Positions 60,134-64,000 of a DNA stretch of 64,000 bases are shown here, one piece after another. Numbering within the stretch: the stretch's first letter is position 1; each line of letters starts with the position of its first letter. A model generated the notes under the pieces. The model did no database searches. It was not told the origin of the DNA and saw nothing but the letters and a program-made list of their open reading frames with translations. This stretch comes from Streptomyces sp. BK239 (GTDB lineage Bacteria > Actinomycetota > Actinomycetes > Streptomycetales > Streptomycetaceae). Made by a program: the position numbers and the translations under genes. The stretch covers positions 744,001 to 808,000 of the forward strand of contig NZ_SHKS01000002.1 of the NCBI RefSeq assembly GCF_004217285.1, read 5' to 3'.

Positions 60134-62590
60134 ATGGCCCGCCGCAGCACGAAGACCCCGCCTCCCGACGACTCGTACGAGGAGAAGATCCTCGACATCG
60201 ACGTCGTCGACGAGATGCAGGGCTCCTTCCTCGAGTACGCGTACTCGGTCATCTATTCGCGCGCCCTGCCGGACGCCCGCGACGGCCTCAAGCCCGTGCA
60301 CCGCCGCATCGTCTACCAGATGAACGAGATGGGCCTGCGCCCCGACCGAGGCTATGTGAAGTGCGCCCGTGTCGTCGGCGAGGTCATGGGCAAGCTGCAC
60401 CCGCACGGTGACGCGTCGATCTACGACGCGCTGGTGCGCATGGCCCAGCCCTTCTCCATGCGCGTGCCGCTGGTCGACGGCCACGGCAACTTCGGTTCGC
60501 TGGGCAACGACGACCCGCCGGCCGCCATGCGGTACACCGAGTGCCGTCAGGCGGCGGCGACGAGCCTGATGACCGAGTCGATCGACGAGGACACCGTCGA
60601 CTTCGCGCCCAACTACGACGGCCAGGAGCAGGAGCCGGTCGCCCTGCCGGCCGCCTTCCCCAACCTCCTGGTCAACGGCGCCTCCGGAATCGCGGTCGGC
60701 ATGGCCACCAACATGCCGCCGCACAACCTGGCCGAGGTGATCGCGGCCGCCCGCCATCTGATCCGGCACCCGAACGCGGATCTGGACGCCCTGATGCGGC
60801 ACGTCCCGGGTCCCGACCTGCCCACCGGCGGCCGCATCGTCGGCCTGTCCGGCATCCGCGACGCCTACGAGACGGGCCGCGGCACCTTCAAAATCCGCGC
60901 GACGGTGTCGGTGGAGACGGTGACGGCCCGCCGCAAGGGCCTGGTGGTGACGGAACTGCCGTTCGCCGTCGGCCCCGAGAAGGTCATCGCCAAGATCAAG
61001 GACCTGGTCGGCTCGAAGAAGATCCAGGGCATCGCCGACGTCAAGGACCTCACCGACCGCGAGCACGGACTGCGCCTGGTCATCGAGATCAAGAACGGCT
61101 TCGTGCCGGAGGCGGTCCTGGAGCAGCTCTACAAGCTGACGCCGATGGAGGAGTCCTTCGGCATCAACAACGTGGCGCTGGTGGACGGTCAGCCGCTCAC
61201 GCTGGGCCTGAAGGAGCTTCTGGAGGTCTACCTCGACCACCGCTTCGAGGTCGTGCGGCGGCGCAGCGAGTTCCGTCGCGGCAAACGGCGCGACCGCCTC
61301 CACCTGGTGGAGGGCCTGCTCACGGCGCTCGTCGACATCGACGAGGTCATCCGGCTGATCCGCTCCAGCGAGAACAGCGCCGAGGCCAAGCAGCGCCTGA
61401 TCGAGCGCTTCTCCCTGTCCGAGGTGCAGACGCAGTACATCCTGGACACGCCGCTGCGCCGGCTCACCAGGTACGACCGCATCGAGCTGGAGGCGGAGAA
61501 GGAGAAGCTCAACGAGGAGATCGCCGAGCTGACCCGGATCCTGGAGTCGGACGCGGAGCTGCGCAAGCTGGTCTCGGCGGAACTGGCGGCGGTGACGAAG
61601 AAGTTCGGCACCGAGCGCCGTACGGTCCTGCTGGAGTCGTCGGGCACGCCGGCGGCCGTCGTGCCGCTCCAGGTGGCCGACGACCCGTGCCGGGTGCTGC
61701 TCTCCTCGACGGGCCTGCTGGCGCGTACGGCGAACGGCGAGCCCTTCGCCGAGGACGGGGACGTCCGGCGGACCAAGCACGATGTGATCGTCTCCGCGGT
61801 GCCTGCCACCGCGCGCGGGGAGATCGGCGCGGTCACCTCGGCGGGCCGTCTGCTGCGGATCAACGTCGTGGACCTGCCGCAACTCCCGGACACCGCCTCG
61901 GCGCCGAACCTGTCGGGCGGCGCGCCGGTCGCGGAATTCGTCTCCCTGGAGGGCGACGAGACGCTGGTCTGCCTCACCACGCTCGACGAGTCCTCCCCAG
62001 GGCTGGCGATCGGCACCGCGCAGGGCGTGGTCAAGCGGGTGGTGCCGGACTATCCGTCCAACAAGGAGGAGCTGGAGGTCATCACCCTCAAGGAGGGCGA
62101 CCGGATCGTCGGCGCGGTGGAGCTGCGCACGGGCGAGGAGGACCTGGTCTTCATCACGGACGACGCCCAGTTGCTGCGTTACCAGGCCGGGCAGGTCCGT
62201 CCGCAGGGCCGCGCGGCGGGCGGCATGGCCGGCATCAAGGTCGCCGAGGGCGCCAAGGTGATCTCGTTCACCGCGGTGGACCCGGCGGTGGACGCGGTGG
62301 TCTTCACCGTCGCCGGCTCGCGCGGCACGCTGGACGACTCCGTGCAGACGACCGCCAAGCTCACCCCGTTCGACCAGTACCCGCGCAAGGGCCGCGCCAC
62401 CGGCGGTGTGCGCTGCCAGCGGTTCCTCAAGGGCGAGGACTGCCTGTCCCTGGCCTGGGCGGGGCCCGCCCCGGCACGTGCCGCGCAGAAGAACGGCCTG
62501 CCGGCCGAACTGCCGGAGATGGACCCCCGCCGCGACGGCTCGGGCGTCTCCCTGGCCAAGACCGTGTCGGTGGTGGCGGGGCCGGTGTAG
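60134..62590 (+). CDS. Type IIA topoisomerase subunit A (ParC/GyrA-like)
   Basis: An 818-residue type IIA topoisomerase breakage-reunion subunit. The active-site tyrosine is Tyr134 in AAMRYTECR, and the quinolone-determining region is [19 protein letters not shown] coiled-coil gate (about 400-480) precedes a C-terminal beta-propeller (about 500-800). The canonical GyrA box is not obvious, favouring topoisomerase IV subunit A; S. coelicolor has such a second copy at this locus (recollection). The ATG at 60134 is about ten bases after AGGAGG. The partner ATPase subunit gene is not in the window. Confidence 0.9.
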   Translation: MARRSTKTPPPDDSYEEKILDIDVVDEMQGSFLEYAYSVIYSRALPDARDGLKPVHRRIVYQMNEMGLRPDRGYVKCARVVGEVMGKLHPHGDASIYDALVRMAQPFSMRVPLVDGHGNFGSLGNDDPPAAMRYTECRQAAATSLMTESIDEDTVDFAPNYDGQEQEPVALPAAFPNLLVNGASGIAVGMATNMPPHNLAEVIAAARHLIRHPNADLDALMRHVPGPDLPTGGRIVGLSGIRDAYETGRGTFKIRATVSVETVTARRKGLVVTELPFAVGPEKVIAKIKDLVGSKKIQGIADVKDLTDREHGLRLVIEIKNGFVPEAVLEQLYKLTPMEESFGINNVALVDGQPLTLGLKELLEVYLDHRFEVVRRRSEFRRGKRRDRLHLVEGLLTALVDIDEVIRLIRSSENSAEAKQRLIERFSLSEVQTQYILDTPLRRLTRYDRIELEAEKEKLNEEIAELTRILESDAELRKLVSAELAAVTKKFGTERRTVLLESSGTPAAVVPLQVADDPCRVLLSSTGLLARTANGEPFAEDGDVRRTKHDVIVSAVPATARGEIGAVTSAGRLLRINVVDLPQLPDTASAPNLSGGAPVAEFVSLEGDETLVCLTTLDESSPGLAIGTAQGVVKRVVPDYPSNKEELEVITLKEGDRIVGAVELRTGEEDLVFITDDAQLLRYQAGQVRPQGRAAGGMAGIKVAEGAKVISFTAVDPAVDAVVFTVAGSRGTLDDSVQTTAKLTPFDQYPRKGRATGGVRCQRFLKGEDCLSLAWAGPAPARAAQKNGLPAELPEMDPRRDGSGVSLAKTVSVVAGPV

Positions 62591-62616
62591 TACCGCGTCC
62601 CTTCCCTCGGGCAAGT

Positions 62617-62641
62617 GGCCGGCCCCCACCGGGGGTCGGCC
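62617..62641. terminator. Bidirectional terminator between topoisomerase and CobW genes
   Basis: An 11-base stem (GGCCGGCCCCC with GGGGGTCGGCC, one G-U pair) around ACC, in the 77-base convergent gap. Confidence 0.75.
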
Positions 62642-62667
62642 GCCTCGGCGGTCGGCGGCCCGCCGTC

Positions 62668-63756
62668 TCAGGGCTGTGCGAGGCCGGGCTCGAGGCTTTC
62701 GACGTCCTCGAACGCCTGCGGCTCGGGATCCCGTACGTAGCGCAGGACGCCCCACATGGCGTGCTCGTCGGGTTGCCGGGCGTCGCTCACGCAGGCCTCC
62801 AGTTCGCCCGTGAGGGCGGTGGCGTCGATGCCGGCGCCGATCAGGACGAGCTGGGTGAGGCGTGGCTCGGCGGGTGGCCAGGGCTCGGGGTGGAAGCGCA
62901 GGAAGCGGCCCACGGCGTGCACGGCGTAGCGGTTGTGGGGGTCGTGCGGACCGAAGTCGACGTACCCCTTGATCCGGTACAGGCCCTCGGGGCGGCTGTC
63001 CAGGAACGACATCGTCCGGCGCGGGTCCAGGGGCGCTTCGCGGGCGAAGGAGAGGCTGTCGTAGGCGGCGTGCAGATGGTCGGCGTGGCCGGCCTCGTCC
63101 GTGTGGCGATGCAGGTCGTCGAAGGACAACTGCCCGACGCGCTCCTCGCTCGGCCGGCAGTCGAAGAGGAGCTCGGGGTCGATGCGGCCGTAGGTGGCCG
63201 GGACGACGGCGGCCCCGTCGGTGAGGGACCGGACGAGGCCGAGGACCCGGTCGGCGTCGGGCGCCCGGTCCAGCTTGTTCACCACGACCAGGTCGGCGAG
63301 GGCGAGGTGCCGGTCGATCTCCGGGTGCTTGGTGCGGGTCTCGTCGAACTCGGCGGCGTCGACGACCTCCACGAGTCCGCCGTACACGATCGCCGGGTGC
63401 TCGCTGGCCAGCACCATCCGGACGAGTTCCTGGGGCTCGGCGAGACCGCTGGCCTCGATGACGATGACGTCGACGCCGGTGGCGGGCCGGGCGAGCCGCT
63501 CCAGGTAGACGTCGAGTTCGCTCGCGTCGACGGCGCAACACAGGCAGCCGTTGCCGAGGGAGACGGTGGAGTCGCCGAGCGCGCCGGCGACGGCCATGGC
63601 GTCGATCTCGATGGCGCCGAAGTCGTTGACGAGGGCGCCGATCCGGCTGCCTCCGCTGCGGTGCAGCAGGTGGTTCAACAGAGTCGTCTTGCCGGAGCCC
63701 AGGAAGCCGGCGAGAACGACGACCGGGATCTGCTGCGGGGTTCGGCTCTGCGTCAA
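62668..63756 (-). CDS. CobW/G3E-family GTPase, putative metal chaperone
   Basis: A 362-residue G3E GTPase. The P-loop GFLGSGKTT is at about 17-25, the metal motif CLCC is at 71-74 in [10 protein letters not shown], and VVNKLD recognises guanine. The C-terminal CobW domain (about 245-350) includes [11 protein letters not shown] and a region rich in histidine ([15 protein letters not shown]). The start is a TTG at 63756 with GAGAGG upstream; a farther ATG at 63816 has no such site. Members deliver zinc or cobalt to target proteins. No zinc-repressor operator was recognised upstream. Confidence 0.85.
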   Translation of the reverse strand: MTQSRTPQQIPVVVLAGFLGSGKTTLLNHLLHRSGGSRIGALVNDFGAIEIDAMAVAGALGDSTVSLGNGCLCCAVDASELDVYLERLARPATGVDVIVIEASGLAEPQELVRMVLASEHPAIVYGGLVEVVDAAEFDETRTKHPEIDRHLALADLVVVNKLDRAPDADRVLGLVRSLTDGAAVVPATYGRIDPELLFDCRPSEERVGQLSFDDLHRHTDEAGHADHLHAAYDSLSFAREAPLDPRRTMSFLDSRPEGLYRIKGYVDFGPHDPHNRYAVHAVGRFLRFHPEPWPPAEPRLTQLVLIGAGIDATALTGELEACVSDARQPDEHAMWGVLRYVRDPEPQAFEDVESLEPGLAQP

Positions 63757-63843
63757 CGTGCGACCTCTCTGACACCTGGGGGCATGCCGGGCCAGGATAC
63801 GAGCCGGTGAAGACACCGCGAGACGATCGCCCGTCAGCAGCGT

Positions 63844-63867
63844 CCGGCCGCTTTCGGAGCGGTCCGG
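63844..63867 (-). terminator. Probable terminator after the citrate synthase gene
   Basis: CCGGCCGCT pairs with AGCGG-T-CCGG (one bulge) around a short loop, directly after the citrate synthase stop codon. Confidence 0.55.
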
Positions 63868-63868
63868 C

Positions 63869-64000
63869 TCACCCCGCGCCGGGAGTCGCCGCCGGCACCT
63901 CCACCGGCGCCGCCGGGCCCACGTACCGCGCGGCCGGGCGGATGATCTTCGAGTCCTGCGCCTGTTCCAGGATGTTCGCGCTCCAGCCCACCGTCCGGCC
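63869..64000 (-). CDS. Citrate synthase, C-terminal end (5' end outside window)
   Basis: The last 43 residues of a citrate synthase. [20 protein letters not shown] then RPAARYVGP is the conserved C-terminal block of the family, which contributes an arginine to the active site of the partner subunit. A Pro/Ala-rich tail of about 14 residues follows. The start lies beyond base 64000, so length and isoform (citrate synthase 2 or methylcitrate synthase) are not known. Confidence 0.85.
   Translation of the reverse strand, partial: GRTVGWSANILEQAQDSKIIRPAARYVGPAAPVEVPAATPGAG

Noticed and set aside
60059..63775. A very long antisense open frame (over 1200 codons) across the topoisomerase and CobW genes.
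   Set aside because: High-GC genes generate long antisense frames. The product is Arg/Gly/His-rich with no family motifs and the opposite strands carry well-conserved genes.
60541..63810. A second long plus-strand frame of over 1000 codons in another register of the topoisomerase gene.
   Set aside because: Same composition artefact; it crosses the terminator and the convergent CobW gene.

Overview
The window is high-GC (about 70%) actinobacterial DNA and almost certainly comes from a Streptomyces chromosome. The evidence is dense GC-rich codon use, GTG/TTG starts, and Streptomyces core genes: CutRS with its two extracytoplasmic cysteines, SepH, a DUF4193 protein, an HPr gene with a DasR-type operator, an Fe-S type ferrochelatase, and a second gyrase-A-like topoisomerase subunit. 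From memory, the right-hand 40 kb matches the S. coelicolor SCO583x to SCO587x region read in reverse. This is recollection and was not searched.

Layout. (1) 1-5.3 kb: catabolic genes with their own regulators, namely a tartrate/isopropylmalate-type dehydrogenase with LysR and a class III aminotransferase divergent from a PucR-type regulator. (2) 5.5-23.4 kb: an accessory block. It holds a molybdenum hydroxylase operon (Fe-S, FAD and Mo subunits plus XdhC), a cupin/SDR/MFS/lipoprotein/hydrolase cluster divergent from an XRE regulator and containing a heavily decayed zinc alcohol dehydrogenase, and a partner-switching signalling set (STAS protein, HATPase kinase, methanogen-output-like sensor, PAS/GAF/SpoIIE phosphatase). 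The block is flanked by two copies of the 3' end of an rRNA/tRNA methyltransferase gene. The intact gene ends in unusually AT-rich codons, while the detached copy at 5.5 kb has native GC-rich codons. This is the arrangement left by insertion into the 3' end of a gene. (3) 23.4-33.4 kb: a potassium block with a KimA-like transporter, a 31-residue membrane peptide, two TrkA/Ceo subunits, and KdpDE without kdpFABC. (4) 33.7-48.8 kb: housekeeping genes (DUF3710, dUTPase, thioesterase, DUF3093, EcsC-like, DUF4193, CutRS, inositol monophosphatase, ferrochelatase, an MFS exporter behind a probable iron box, a sugar-lactone oxidase, SepH, rhodanese, VOC protein). (5) 48.8-64 kb: thymidine kinase, phosphodiesterase, DUF5998, a GNAT/acyl-CoA-synthetase fusion, HPr, GntR, an M23 peptidase behind a clear cyclic di-AMP riboswitch, an M16 peptidase pair, a topoisomerase subunit A, a CobW GTPase, and the end of a citrate synthase gene.

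Several transcription units end in strong hairpins. The most striking is a perfect 70-bp palindrome between convergent genes at 28.8 kb. No tRNA, rRNA, CRISPR array, transposase or integrase was recognised.
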